A stretch of DNA of 64,000 nucleotides from contig NZ_KV917380.1 of the NCBI RefSeq assembly GCF_002019765.1, positions 300,707 through 364,706 on the forward strand, in the 5' to 3' direction. Below, piece after piece: positions 27,132-35,894 of the stretch. Within the stretch, counting starts at the first letter, position 1. Each line of letters begins with the position of its first letter. Both the position numbers and the translations under genes were made by a program. The notes below the pieces were generated by a model, which saw only the letters and a list, made by a program, of their open reading frames with translations, was not told the DNA's origin and searched no databases. The DNA comes from Shouchella oshimensis (lineage in GTDB: Bacteria > Bacillota > Bacilli > Bacillales > Bacillaceae_D).

Positions 27132-27566
27132 ATGTTTGTGAGTAAGAAGATTGAAAACAGTCTTTTGTTTGCATGGCTTGTATCGTTCGTCGCAACACTT
27201 GGATCGCTTTATTTTTCTGAAATTAAAGGGTTCGAGCCTTGTGCGCTATGTTGGTACCAGCGAATTTTTATGTATCCACTTGTTCTTCTGATTGGTGTCG
27301 GCATTATTCGTAAAGATACAGGGGTTGCCATCTATTCAGCTATTTTATCTGGAATCGGTATGGTCATTTCGATTTACCATTACGCCATTCAGAAACTTCC
27401 GGTAAATGAAGACGATGTGCTTGGTTGTGGTCTTGTCTCTTGTTCAGGAGAATATATAAACTGGTTAGGTTTTATTACGATTCCATTTCTTGCAGGAACC
27501 GCATTTATTCTTATTTTTAGTACAAGTTTATACACGATTAAAAAACGTAAGGAGGAAGTTGCGTGA
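27132..27566 (+). CDS. bdbC: Disulfide oxidoreductase, DsbB/BdbC family
   Basis: 144 residues with four membrane segments. The first external loop has CALC (Cys37, Cys40) and the second has Cys99 and Cys104 (CGLVSC), the four redox cysteines of the DsbB fold. It re-oxidises a partner thiol oxidase using quinone. The ATG at 27132 has GGGAGG four bases upstream; a GTG two codons later is the alternative. It overlaps the following gene by four bases. Confidence 0.88.
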   Translation: MFVSKKIENSLLFAWLVSFVATLGSLYFSEIKGFEPCALCWYQRIFMYPLVLLIGVGIIRKDTGVAIYSAILSGIGMVISIYHYAIQKLPVNEDDVLGCGLVSCSGEYINWLGFITIPFLAGTAFILIFSTSLYTIKKRKEEVA

Positions 27567-28036
27567 AGAAATTACTTTGGATTGGTGGCGCTGTTGTGGC
27601 CGTCTTTATTATTTTGATTGTCATCCAAAATATGGGGCAAAGTCAGCAGCTTGAAAATAATACCCAGTACGACACAGACGATTTGGATTCAGCAACGATT
27701 GATCAGCTTGATGATCCAAACTATCAAAATATTATTATGCCAGATGATTTAGAAGAAAAACTTGCAAATGGGGAAGATGCCATTGTTTATTTCTTTTCTC
27801 CTGTATGTAGCTATTGTAAAGAAGCAACACCAGTCTTAATGGATGTTGCAGGAGACGAAGACATAACAGTTGACCAATACAACGTGCTGGAATATGATTC
27901 AGCAGCGTATAACATTCAATCAACACCTACATTAATTGCATTTGAAAATGGTGAAGAAGTACGTCGCGTTGTTGGAAACCAGCCGCCAGAGACATTCAGA
28001 GCCTTTTTAAATGGGGAGGAAGCCCCTAGTTCATAA
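27563..28036 (+). CDS. Membrane-anchored thioredoxin-like protein
   Basis: 157 residues. An N-terminal membrane segment (WIGGAVVAVFIILIVI) is followed by a linker and a thioredoxin domain with the active site SPVCSYCKEA (Cys82, Cys85) and a cis-Pro in STPTLIA. It faces the outside. Because it is cotranscribed with the BdbC-type protein it is the likely partner; it is shorter than B. subtilis BdbD. It starts at a GTG that overlaps the previous stop. Confidence 0.85.
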   Translation: MKKLLWIGGAVVAVFIILIVIQNMGQSQQLENNTQYDTDDLDSATIDQLDDPNYQNIIMPDDLEEKLANGEDAIVYFFSPVCSYCKEATPVLMDVAGDEDITVDQYNVLEYDSAAYNIQSTPTLIAFENGEEVRRVVGNQPPETFRAFLNGEEAPSS

Positions 28037-28044
28037 GAAATGAT

Positions 28045-28077
28045 AAAGCATGCGCTATCGTTGCACATGCTTTTTTA
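28045..28077 (+). terminator. Terminator of the bdbC operon
   Basis: AAGCATGCGC pairs, with one mismatch, with GCACATGCTT, followed by a T-run. Confidence 0.75.
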
Positions 28078-28324
28078 TGAACCGTTAAGTGGTGGCTGTT
28101 ACGCTTGTGCTGTAAAACCGTGTTATTATTTTTTTTCAATTGGTTAAACTAAGTGTAGGGACCGATGGTACGAGGGAAACATCAGTCACGCAAACGGTAA
28201 AAGTTGATTATTAGAAGGAAAGCGGCTATTGCGGAACCTTCAATAGTATGGTAAGATATTTGCTTGAGTACAGATGAGCGCCTATGATGTATAGTTGTAG
28301 ATTTTAAGCAATCAAGAGAGCTTT

Positions 28325-28388
28325 AAGGCTGTCTCGATGTTCAAAGCGAGCCGACTTCACTGGCTTTTTGCATCAAGACAGCCTTTTC
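28325..28388 (+). promoter_or_regulatory. Structured leader hairpin upstream of cshA
   Basis: AAGGCTGTCTcGATG (28325-28339) pairs with CATCaAGACAGCCTT (28371-28385). An inner stem AGCGAGCC/GGCTTTTT with T-run (28361-28369) forms a terminator-like alternative. A T-tract TTTTC follows the outer stem. It could be a terminator for an upstream transcript or an attenuator of cshA. Confidence 0.5.
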
Positions 28389-28436
28389 GATGCGTGTAAG
28401 GCGCTTAAATATAAAAAAATGAGGAGTTTTTAACAC

Positions 28437-29924
28437 TTGACACAGTTTGATCAATTTGGTCTGGACACACGTGTTGTTCAAGCCATCACAAATATGGGCT
28501 TTACAGAGCCTACGCCTATCCAACAGCAAACAATAGAACTTGTAAAAGACGGTGAGGATGTCATCGGGCAAGCGCAAACCGGAACAGGAAAGACAGGCGC
28601 ATTCGGTATTCCAATGGTGGATCGTATTGATGCATCGCAACCAGTTTTACAAGGGCTTGTGCTAGCACCTACTCGTGAACTTGCGAATCAAGTAGAGCAG
28701 TCGATTCGTCAGTTTGGACGTGAAAAAGGGGTTCGTACCGTTGTTGTATACGGTGGAGAAGACTTTGGGAAGCAAATTCGCGCATTAAAAGCAAAGCCGC
28801 ATGTCATTGTTGCAACGCCTGGTCGTTTAATGGACCATATGCGCAGAGGTACGGTTCGTTTGCAAACGATTGAGACGGTTGTGCTTGACGAAGCAGACGA
28901 AATGCTAAACATGGGCTTCATTGAAGATATTGAAACAATCTTAGCGGAAACGCCACAAGATACAAGACAAACGCTTTTGTTTTCAGCGACAATGCCTCGC
29001 CGTATGGAGTCACTAGCAAGCAAATTTATGAAAAACCCGAAACGTATTGCGGTTAAAGCAAAAGAAGTAACAATGGAAAACATTGCTCAGCAATATGTTG
29101 AAGTGCATGAGCGTGAGAAGTTTGATGTGTTCTGTCGTTTACTTGACTTAGAAACACCTGAACTTTCAATCGTTTTTGGTCGTACGAAGCGTCGTGTAGA
29201 TGAGCTTTCAGAAGCACTTATCAAGCGTGGCTACCGTGCAGAGGGCTTACATGGTGATTTAAATCAAGCGAAGCGTAACAGCGTCTTGCGTAAATTTAAG
29301 AGTGGCTTAATTGACATCTTAGTTGCAACAGATGTGGCTGCCCGTGGATTAGATATTAGCGGTGTAACCCACGTATTTAACTTTGATTTACCACAGGATC
29401 CTGAGAGTTACGTACACAGAATTGGACGTACAGGTCGTGCTGGAAGATCAGGTATTGCGATTACTCTTTCAACGAAGCCAGAGCGTGACCACGTAAAATT
29501 AATTGAAAAAGTTTCCAAAAAGCGTATGACGGCACGTCCGAAACCTACGTATGATGAAGCGTTAGCTGGACAGAAACAACTTGTACTCAACCAGCTTCGT
29601 GAGTTAACAATGGAAGGCGATCAGGACCATTACCGTGTGGAAGCAAAAGAAATATTACAAGAAACAGACGCAGTTACTGCCTTATCAGCAGCATTGAAGC
29701 TTTTAACAAAAGAGCCGAATGAAACGCCTGTTGCACTAACAAGTGAAGCACCACTTCGTTCGAAAAAGCGTCATGATGGCCGTGGTGGAAATGGCGGAAA
29801 CGGTGGAAACCGTCGTCGTGATGGACGTAGCAAAGATCGTCGTAACGCTTTTAACCAGAAGCGTAGCAGAAGCGATCAGCCAAAAGGCGGTCAAAAGCGC
29901 CAATGGGCAAAGCGCTCGTCTTAA
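28437..29924 (+). CDS. cshA: DEAD-box RNA helicase, CshA type
   Basis: 495 residues. Motifs in order: Q motif [13 protein letters not shown], Walker [41 protein letters not shown], then in the second RecA domain ARGLDI and [11 protein letters not shown]. The C-terminal tail is rich in Gly, Arg and Lys. CshA unwinds RNA in the cold and takes part in the RNA degradosome. It starts at TTG after GAGGAG. Length and tail match Bacillus CshA. Followed by a strong terminator. Confidence 0.93.
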   Translation: MTQFDQFGLDTRVVQAITNMGFTEPTPIQQQTIELVKDGEDVIGQAQTGTGKTGAFGIPMVDRIDASQPVLQGLVLAPTRELANQVEQSIRQFGREKGVRTVVVYGGEDFGKQIRALKAKPHVIVATPGRLMDHMRRGTVRLQTIETVVLDEADEMLNMGFIEDIETILAETPQDTRQTLLFSATMPRRMESLASKFMKNPKRIAVKAKEVTMENIAQQYVEVHEREKFDVFCRLLDLETPELSIVFGRTKRRVDELSEALIKRGYRAEGLHGDLNQAKRNSVLRKFKSGLIDILVATDVAARGLDISGVTHVFNFDLPQDPESYVHRIGRTGRAGRSGIAITLSTKPERDHVKLIEKVSKKRMTARPKPTYDEALAGQKQLVLNQLRELTMEGDQDHYRVEAKEILQETDAVTALSAALKLLTKEPNETPVALTSEAPLRSKKRHDGRGGNGGNGGNRRRDGRSKDRRNAFNQKRSRSDQPKGGQKRQWAKRSS

Positions 29925-29932
29925 CAGTATGA

Positions 29933-29964
29933 AAAAAACCTGTCTCTTTTCGGCAGGTTTTTTC
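29933..29964 (+). terminator. Terminator of cshA
   Basis: AAAACCTG pairs with CAGGTTTT around TCTCTTTTCGG, followed by Ts. Confidence 0.8.
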
Positions 29965-30051
29965 TGTATAGCAATAGAGAATTATGATACGATCATAAAA
30001 GCATAATTTATATCATACATAAGCATGGGGATCGAAAAAGGAGAGATGACA

Positions 30052-30525
30052 GTGATTAAACGAACAGGTGAAAGAGTTCTTGGTATTATAGGGATCGTTT
30101 TATTTTTTCTAGGTACATTGTTTTTGGGTGCGCTAGCTGTTGGAGCTGATCAGGGATTATTTGAGGAATTTCTATTTGAAATGACAGATGAAAATAGTGA
30201 GTTTGTGGAGTCTGGCACTGAGCCGCTAACTGAAGAGGAAGCCAATGCAGCGATTGAAATGCTTGAAATGGTGAACTTCGGATTGTTAACGGCAGGATCT
30301 CTTATCCCAGCAATCGCTGGTATCGTAGCGGTTGTGATGGTGAAGAAAAAGCCCATCGTTGCCAGTATTTTGTTCTTAGGATCGGCAATTTTTTATGGAG
30401 CGACGAGCTTCTTATTAATCGCGTTAATTCTTCCAGCAATTCCTTTAATCCTTTATTTAATTGCGGGCATTATGGCGCTTGTACGTAAGCCGAAAGAACC
30501 GTTAGAGCCAGTAGATCAAGTTTAA
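30052..30525 (+). CDS. DUF4064 family membrane protein
   Basis: 157 residues. The N-terminus IKRTGERVLGIIGIVLFF, an acidic loop (about residues 40-65) and two or three later hydrophobic segments match DUF4064 proteins of Bacillus, whose function is unknown. AAAGGAG lies 8 bases before the GTG at 30052; the ATG at 30046 is only two bases from it. It ends at a long-stem terminator. Confidence 0.72.
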   Translation: MIKRTGERVLGIIGIVLFFLGTLFLGALAVGADQGLFEEFLFEMTDENSEFVESGTEPLTEEEANAAIEMLEMVNFGLLTAGSLIPAIAGIVAVVMVKKKPIVASILFLGSAIFYGATSFLLIALILPAIPLILYLIAGIMALVRKPKEPLEPVDQV

Positions 30526-30530
30526 TATTT

Positions 30531-30590
30531 GAAAAAAGCGCTATAAGCTCGGGTGATTTTTTGAAAATCCAATGGCTTATAGCGTTTTTT
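30531..30590 (+). terminator. Terminator of the DUF4064 gene
   Basis: GCGCTATAAGC (30538-30548) and GCTTATAGCG (30575-30584) pair, with six Ts following. The 26-base loop is itself T-rich. Confidence 0.75.
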
Positions 30591-30690
30591 GAATGCAAAG
30601 GAGTCAACTTTATAAGTAGTCATAAAACTGATTTGAACGAATGATTATTAATATTTCTTTCTTTCTTCATTGTTTGGTTTAACTTGAAGC

Positions 30691-30765
30691 AAAAAATGCG
30701 GTGACGCCCGCGGAAAGAGGGGCGACGGCTTACCCGTATCTCCGAGGCAAGCTTCCGCATTTTTT
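30691..30765. repeat. GC-rich hairpin repeat
   Basis: AAAAAATGCGG and CCGCATTTTTT bound a 75-base GC-rich stretch including GACGCCCGCGGAAAGAGG and CGACGGC. The CCGCGGAAAG core resembles dispersed intergenic repeats of Bacillus genomes; it may also act as a terminator in both directions. Confidence 0.5.
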
Positions 30766-30886
30766 ACTTTTGAAACGTTCGGCTTTATTCATAGGTTCAC
30801 GAGCTATGAAATAAATAAAACGTTAATGACGGGCATTGAATAAATTTTTTAAATAGCGATCCTTTACCTTAACAGAGCGAATAGTG

Positions 30887-30938
30887 TGTCAGATTATCTT
30901 ACAAAACGATTGCGCGCATGTCATATCCGTCATAGAGT
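30887..30938 (+). promoter_or_regulatory. glnA promoter with GlnR/TnrA box
   Basis: TGTCAGATTATCTTACA (30887-30903) fits TGTNAN7TNACA exactly. Downstream TTGCGC (30910-30915), 17 bases, TAGAGT (30933-30938) form a possible sigma-A promoter, which would put the box near -50. Confidence 0.75.
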
Positions 30939-30992
30939 AGTAGTAAGAAAAAGATGAGCATAACATCTACTAATCTAGGGGAGTGTTTCGAG

Positions 30993-32351
30993 ATGGCAAC
31001 TCAAGCGCCTACGAGAGAAAGTTTGTTAGAGACGATTCGGGAGACAATTGAAAAGAAGAATGTGGAGCTACTTCATATGCAATTCGTTGATATTGAAGGT
31101 ATGCTAAAGCATGTAACCATTACAGCGGATCAGTTGGACCAAGCTGTAAACGGAGAAACCATGTTTGATGGTTCTTCTATTACGGGTTTCACACCAATCA
31201 ATCAGTCAGATCTTTATTTAAACCCTGATTTATCAACATTTGCTGTGTTACCTTGGACAGAGGAAGAAGGCTATTCAGAGGCGAGATTTTTGTGTAGCGT
31301 AAAAAAGCCTGATGGCTCTGACTTTGATGGAGATCCTCGTAACATTTTAAAGAAGACGGTTAAGCGTGCAGCAGACAAAGGATATTCAATCAGTGTCGGG
31401 CCTGAGCTAGAGTTTTTCTTATTTGATACAGATGAATTTGGTCAACCAACGCTTCGCACACAGGATGTCGGTGGTTATTTTGAACCGTCACCTAAAGATG
31501 ATGGGGAGAAAGTTCGTTTAGCCATTTATAAAGCTCTACGTATGATGGGCTTCACAATTGAAGCGTCTCACCACGAAGTAGCGATTGGACAGCATGAAAT
31601 TAATTTTAAATATTCTGACGCTCTTGGCTCTGCCGATGCAGCGACAACCTATAAATGGGTCGTAAAAACTGTAGCAAAGCAGTTCGGTTTACATGCAACG
31701 TTTATGCCTAAACCACTTGGTGGGGAAAATGGAAATGGCATGCACGTGAACATGTCTCTATTTGATATCGAGAAGCAAGAGAACAGCTTCTATAACGAAG
31801 ACGACAAAATTGCACTATCCAAAACAGCGTATCACTTTATTGCTGGATTGCTTGATAACGTAAAAGACTTTGTTGCGGTAACAAATCCACTTGTTAACTC
31901 GTACAAACGTCTTGTTCCTGGCTACGAAGCGCCTTGTTATATCGCTTGGTCTGCTTCTAACCGGTCAGCGCTAGTGCGTATCCCGGCGACAAGAGGAGCG
32001 GGAACACGAGTAGAAATTCGCTGTCCAGATCCATCTGCAAATCCGTATCTTGCGTTTGCTGTTGTAGCTGCAGCTGGTTTAGATGGCGTGGAAAATGAAA
32101 AAGAATGCCCTGCTTCTGTTGACGCAGATATTTTCAACATGACAGAGGCAGAAATTAGCGAGCGGGGAATTGAGAATCTACCAACAAGCCTTGAATCCGC
32201 TATTGATCGTTTTGAAGCAGGTTCAATTGGGCGGGAAACATTTGGTGAGCATGCGTTTGGTGAGTACATTGAGCTAAAACGTGGCGAGTGGGATGATTTC
32301 CGCACAAGTGTTCATGCATGGGAGCTTACAGCTTACCAAAGCAAGTTTTAA
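30993..32351 (+). CDS. glnA: Glutamine synthetase type I
   Basis: 452 residues. The beta-grasp N-terminal domain (to about residue 105) includes FVDIEGMLKHVTI and FDGSSITGF. The catalytic domain has GPELEFFLF, ANKYSDALG-type Glu loops, NGNGMHVN, NPLVNSYKRLVPGYEAP and NRSALVRIP. It makes glutamine from glutamate, ammonia and ATP. A GGGGAG ribosome site precedes the ATG. No glnR gene is next to it, unlike the B. subtilis glnRA operon; its GlnR/TnrA box implies nitrogen control in trans. Confidence 0.94.
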   Translation: MATQAPTRESLLETIRETIEKKNVELLHMQFVDIEGMLKHVTITADQLDQAVNGETMFDGSSITGFTPINQSDLYLNPDLSTFAVLPWTEEEGYSEARFLCSVKKPDGSDFDGDPRNILKKTVKRAADKGYSISVGPELEFFLFDTDEFGQPTLRTQDVGGYFEPSPKDDGEKVRLAIYKALRMMGFTIEASHHEVAIGQHEINFKYSDALGSADAATTYKWVVKTVAKQFGLHATFMPKPLGGENGNGMHVNMSLFDIEKQENSFYNEDDKIALSKTAYHFIAGLLDNVKDFVAVTNPLVNSYKRLVPGYEAPCYIAWSASNRSALVRIPATRGAGTRVEIRCPDPSANPYLAFAVVAAAGLDGVENEKECPASVDADIFNMTEAEISERGIENLPTSLESAIDRFEAGSIGRETFGEHAFGEYIELKRGEWDDFRTSVHAWELTAYQSKF

Positions 32352-32363
32352 GACAGCGTAACG

Positions 32364-32392
32364 AAACCACTGACCCGAGTCAGTGGTTTTTT
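32364..32392. terminator. Terminator downstream of glnA
   Basis: AAACCACTGAC pairs with GTCAGTGGTTT around CCGA, then TTT. The convergent membrane-protein gene ends in its tail. Confidence 0.82.
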
Positions 32393-33219
32393 CATTCGCT
32401 CTGAGGTTTAATTCCGGAAGTTAAGGAGACAGGATCAAACGAATACAAAGACGCTGATACGCCGTTATACGGAACAATGGTGTATTCTTGCTCGAATGTA
32501 AGGTCCTCTGCATTGAAAGGTGCGACAATAAGAGAATCGTTCGTTGTTGTCAAAACGATATGAGTTCTTTCTTCATGATTAAATAACAAGTAGTCTGTCT
32601 GGTTACTAGCTAGATAATGACCAATAAAAAAAGAAAGCTGTGGGAGCAGGATTAGAATAACGATGCTAAATAAGAGCTGTTTTTCTAATTTTGTATCTTT
32701 AATAAAGGATGGAACATAATCGCGCCAGTTCCAATTGTCATACGGCGTTATCAATTTTTCTAAAAAGGTGGTTTTATAATGCTGTATGCGCCCATAAAAT
32801 AAAGGAACGATGAAATAATAAGCAGCAATGGCAAAGGGAACAAAGTAAAAGATGGATTGGTCGTACAAAAATGCAATAGCTGGATAAAAAAGAAACCAAG
32901 GTAGAATATGGCTTGCTACTTTTGACCAAAAAAAAGGTAGCTGCTTATAATACCAGTTTAGTACAATTTGAATGACCAAGATGGCAATAATAAAAATAAA
33001 AACCGCAGTCATGGCGATGATGATGTGATTCAAATAAATCTGCCCAAAAAGGATTTCATTGATTTGGTAATAGTCAAATTGCCCCATTTGATAGCGGTAA
33101 GCAACTAAGTAGCCGAGAATTGTTGCAGAGGCAATGAGTAAAGCAGAATCAATTGAAAGTATTTGTTTTGTTAATTGGTGAGGATGTTGTTGTGTAATGC
33201 GTCTTTTTGAATGAGTCAT
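32392..33219 (-). CDS. Hypothetical integral membrane protein
   Basis: 275 residues with about five membrane segments (near residues 25-45, 65-90, 103-125, 128-148 and 188-210) and a soluble C-terminal domain of about 65 residues after the last one (ASNQTDYLLFNHEE onward), which probably lies outside. I recognise no family. The start codon is followed by a basic stretch SKRRITQQHPHQ. Convergent with glnA; no cotranscribed neighbour. Confidence 0.6.
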   Translation of the reverse strand: MTHSKRRITQQHPHQLTKQILSIDSALLIASATILGYLVAYRYQMGQFDYYQINEILFGQIYLNHIIIAMTAVFIFIIAILVIQIVLNWYYKQLPFFWSKVASHILPWFLFYPAIAFLYDQSIFYFVPFAIAAYYFIVPLFYGRIQHYKTTFLEKLITPYDNWNWRDYVPSFIKDTKLEKQLLFSIVILILLPQLSFFIGHYLASNQTDYLLFNHEERTHIVLTTTNDSLIVAPFNAEDLTFEQEYTIVPYNGVSASLYSFDPVSLTSGIKPQSE

Positions 33220-33353
33220 AAGTCGTTTTTCCTTTCACGTCAGTCGTTGACAATTGTAGCATGAAACCCTACACTTTAGTTATTAGAATGATCGAAATGG
33301 AGTGAAAGACATGAATGTTCGGTCTTGTCGGTATCTCGTTATAAGGAATCAGG

Positions 33354-33401
33354 AGCTGTTCGCTTTGAAATGAGGATCATTTCAGCGGGCGGCTTCTTTT
33401 T
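33354..33401 (+). promoter_or_regulatory. Terminator-like leader hairpin before hutH
   Basis: TGAAATG (33366-33372) and CATTTCA (33378-33384) pair around AGGAT, with a wobble-extended lower stem, and CTTCTTTTTT follows. Lying about 35 bases before the hutH start, it could attenuate hutH. UAG triplets four bases apart occur at about 33279-33288, recalling HutP sites. Confidence 0.45.
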
Positions 33402-33432
33402 TATAGCTTTAATGAACTAGAGGGGTGAAGCT

Positions 33433-34920
33433 ATGGTTTATTTAACTGGAAAAACATTAGAAATGGAAGATGTGAAAAAGATCTTATGGCAAAGCGAACA
33501 AGTGGCAATTGATTCTGCGTGTATCTCTTCCATTCATCACAGTCGTTCAGCTGTTGAGGAAATTGTGGAGGAACAGCGGACGGTTTACGGGATAAACACT
33601 GGTTTTGGTAAGTTTAGTGATGTCCGAATTGAAAAAGAGGATGTAGAAGAGCTGCAGCGTAATTTGTTAGTGTCCCATGCATGTGGGGTCGGTCCATTGT
33701 TTGAGAAGGATGTAACAAAGACGATGATGCTGTTACGGGCGAATGCACTTGTAAAGGGGTACTCAGGCATTCGAATAGAGGTAATACAGCGACTCCTTGA
33801 TTTTGTTAATATGGATGTCTATCCGTGCGTACCCCAAAAAGGCTCCCTTGGGGCTAGTGGGGATTTAGCACCGCTGGCTCATTTAGCATTGCCGTTAATT
33901 GGTGAAGGCGACGTTTGGTATAGAGGTGTAAAGAGATCCGCGCTTGAGGCTTTACAAATGCTTGGTATGGCACCGATTCGGTTACAGGCTAAAGAAGGCT
34001 TGGCGCTTATTAATGGTACTCAAGCTATGACTGCAACAGGTGTGATAGCGTATTTAGAAGCGGAAAAGTTAGCCTATGATGCAGAGAAGATCGCTTCTAT
34101 AACGTTAGAAGGATTAGAAGGAATTATAGATGCGTTTGATGAATCTATTCATAAAGCTAGAGGATACCCAGAGCAAACGGCTTGTGCCGCTCGAATAAGA
34201 TCGTATTTAAAGGATAGTCGGTTAGTGACCACTCAAGGGGAAAAACGAGTTCAAGACGCTTATTCGTTACGCTGTATTCCGCAAGTCCATGGAGCAACAT
34301 GGCAGACCCTAGGCTATGTAAAAGAGAAGCTCATCATCGAAATGAATGCAGCGACTGATAATCCGCTTATAGTTGAAGGTGGGAAAAAAGTCATTTCCGG
34401 AGGGAATTTTCATGGTCAGCCGATTGCATTGGCGATGGACTTTATGGCGATTGCGATGGCGGAACTTGGGAATATCTCTGAACGGCGAATTGAACGGCTA
34501 GTGAATCCACAGCTTAATACGTTACCACCTTTTTTAAGTCCGGAGCCTGGGTTGCAGTCTGGTGCGATGATTATGCAGTATGTTGCGGCTGCTCTTGTAT
34601 CGGAGAATAAGACGCTCGCTCATCCTGCAAGTGTCGATTCAATCCCATCTTCGGCAAATCAAGAAGACCATGTAAGTATGGGGACGATTGGAGCTCGTCA
34701 TGCATTGGAAGTCGTTGCGAATGTGAGGCATGTTTATGCGATTGAAGCGATTTGTGCAATGGAGGCGACTTCTTATCGCGGTACGGAGAACATGGCGACA
34801 GCTACTTGTAGGTGGCACGTTCAAATGAGAAAGATCGTTTCCGCCATTACAGAAGATCGGATGTTTGCTAAAGACATTGAAGCTCTTGCTGCATGGCTTA
34901 AGGAAGAAAAGAACGCATAA
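33433..34920 (+). CDS. hutH: Histidine ammonia-lyase
   Basis: 495 residues. The Ala141-Ser142-Gly143 triad in [14 protein letters not shown] forms the autocatalytic MIO electrophile that removes ammonia from histidine to give urocanate. Further motifs are [10 protein letters not shown] near residue 53, TDNPL and GGNFHGQP, and the late EDHVSMG. The rest of the hut pathway (hutU, hutI, hutG) is not in the window, so it works as a lone gene here or the others are elsewhere. Its leader carries a terminator-like hairpin. Confidence 0.93.
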   Translation: MVYLTGKTLEMEDVKKILWQSEQVAIDSACISSIHHSRSAVEEIVEEQRTVYGINTGFGKFSDVRIEKEDVEELQRNLLVSHACGVGPLFEKDVTKTMMLLRANALVKGYSGIRIEVIQRLLDFVNMDVYPCVPQKGSLGASGDLAPLAHLALPLIGEGDVWYRGVKRSALEALQMLGMAPIRLQAKEGLALINGTQAMTATGVIAYLEAEKLAYDAEKIASITLEGLEGIIDAFDESIHKARGYPEQTACAARIRSYLKDSRLVTTQGEKRVQDAYSLRCIPQVHGATWQTLGYVKEKLIIEMNAATDNPLIVEGGKKVISGGNFHGQPIALAMDFMAIAMAELGNISERRIERLVNPQLNTLPPFLSPEPGLQSGAMIMQYVAAALVSENKTLAHPASVDSIPSSANQEDHVSMGTIGARHALEVVANVRHVYAIEAICAMEATSYRGTENMATATCRWHVQMRKIVSAITEDRMFAKDIEALAAWLKEEKNA

Positions 34921-34939
34921 TGATGTCACTATGCGTTCT
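34905..34939 (-). terminator. Terminator of pdxK
   Basis: GAACGCATA (34911-34919) and TATGCGTTC (34930-34938) pair perfectly; on the minus strand TTTTCTTCC follows. It overlaps the end of hutH. Confidence 0.65.
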
Positions 34940-34946
34940 CCTAGTC

Positions 34947-35756
34947 TTACTTATGTTCAAGGTTGTAAGCGCCGTGAGCAACGGAGCCAACGTAGTCATT
35001 TAAACGACTTCCGTGTTTAATGGCGGCGGTAACAAAGGATTTTGCTGTATAAATGGCTTCTTTTACATCTTTTCCTTTCGCTAATGAAGCGGCGATTGCC
35101 GCTGCGAATGTGCAGCCTGCACCGTGGGTATACGTTGTGTTAATTTCATCTGATTCAAGGAGATGGAACTCTTCTCCGTCATACCATACATCAACAGCCT
35201 GGGCGGACTCAAGCTTACTACCGCCTTTAATAACCACATGCTTCGCACCTAGCTCATGAATAGCCTTTGCTGCAACTTTCATATCTTCAAGAGACGAAAT
35301 GGCTACACCGGATAATTGCGTTGCTTCAAATAAATTCGGTGTCACAACAAATGCTTTTGGTACAAGCACGTCTCGTAAGCATGCATCGGTCTCTGGATTT
35401 AACGCCTCGTCAGCGCCTTTACATACCATTACTGGATCAACAACGAGTTGATCAACGCCGTATTGGTCCACTTTTTCAGCGACGATGTTAATAATCTCAA
35501 TTGATCCAAGCATTCCTGTCTTGACTGCATCTACGCCAATGCCTTTTAACACAGTATCAATTTGTTTAGCAACAATAGCGGGATTTTGTGGGAAGACTTC
35601 GTGTGCCCAGCCTTCAAATGGATTTTGAGCAACAATAGTCGTAAGGGCGTTCATTCCGTATACTTGTAACTCTTGGAACGTTTTTAAGTCGGCCTGAATA
35701 CCTGCTCCACCACTTGTATCAGATCCTGCAATCGTTAACGCTTTGTATCGTTTCAT
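34947..35756 (-). CDS. pdxK: Pyridoxal/pyridoxine kinase, PdxK (ThiD-like ribokinase fold)
   Basis: 269 residues. The N-terminus KALTIAGSDTSGGAGIQADLKT and the motif VDPVMVCKGA, KGGSK and TYTHGAGCTF fit the HMP/pyridoxine kinase group. The overall sequence reads like B. subtilis PdxK (YwdB), which phosphorylates pyridoxine, pyridoxal and HMP. It lies in the same ywd block as ung and ywdI, which supports the orthology. Ends in its own terminator. Confidence 0.85.
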   Translation of the reverse strand: MKRYKALTIAGSDTSGGAGIQADLKTFQELQVYGMNALTTIVAQNPFEGWAHEVFPQNPAIVAKQIDTVLKGIGVDAVKTGMLGSIEIINIVAEKVDQYGVDQLVVDPVMVCKGADEALNPETDACLRDVLVPKAFVVTPNLFEATQLSGVAISSLEDMKVAAKAIHELGAKHVVIKGGSKLESAQAVDVWYDGEEFHLLESDEINTTYTHGAGCTFAAAIAASLAKGKDVKEAIYTAKSFVTAAIKHGSRLNDYVGSVAHGAYNLEHK

Positions 35757-35894
35757 GATTTCGTCTCTCCTTTATCTCTGTTGTGTCTATTATAGTAGAA
35801 AAAAAACAACAGGGAAAGTATGTTACTCATATGGAAAGGATCAATCAATTTTCCGATATATAGGAGAAGAACAGTAGATTAAGGAGGAGACGTC

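Larger units (their letters stand above)
28037..28436. other. 400-base region upstream of cshA
   Basis: After the bdbC terminator it is non-coding. Its last 110 bases hold a long-stem hairpin (separate entry) and then the leader to the TTG start. I found no ORF with a ribosome site. Confidence 0.5.
30526..30992. other. 467-base region upstream of glnA
   Basis: Contains the DUF4064 terminator, a GC-rich hairpin repeat, then the nitrogen-responsive glnA promoter region. No further coding frame with a ribosome site was seen. Confidence 0.5.

Noticed and set aside
34947-35756. Reading pdxK as thiD of thiamine synthesis
   Set aside because: The sequence and ywd-block position fit PdxK better and no thiamine gene or TPP riboswitch is near.
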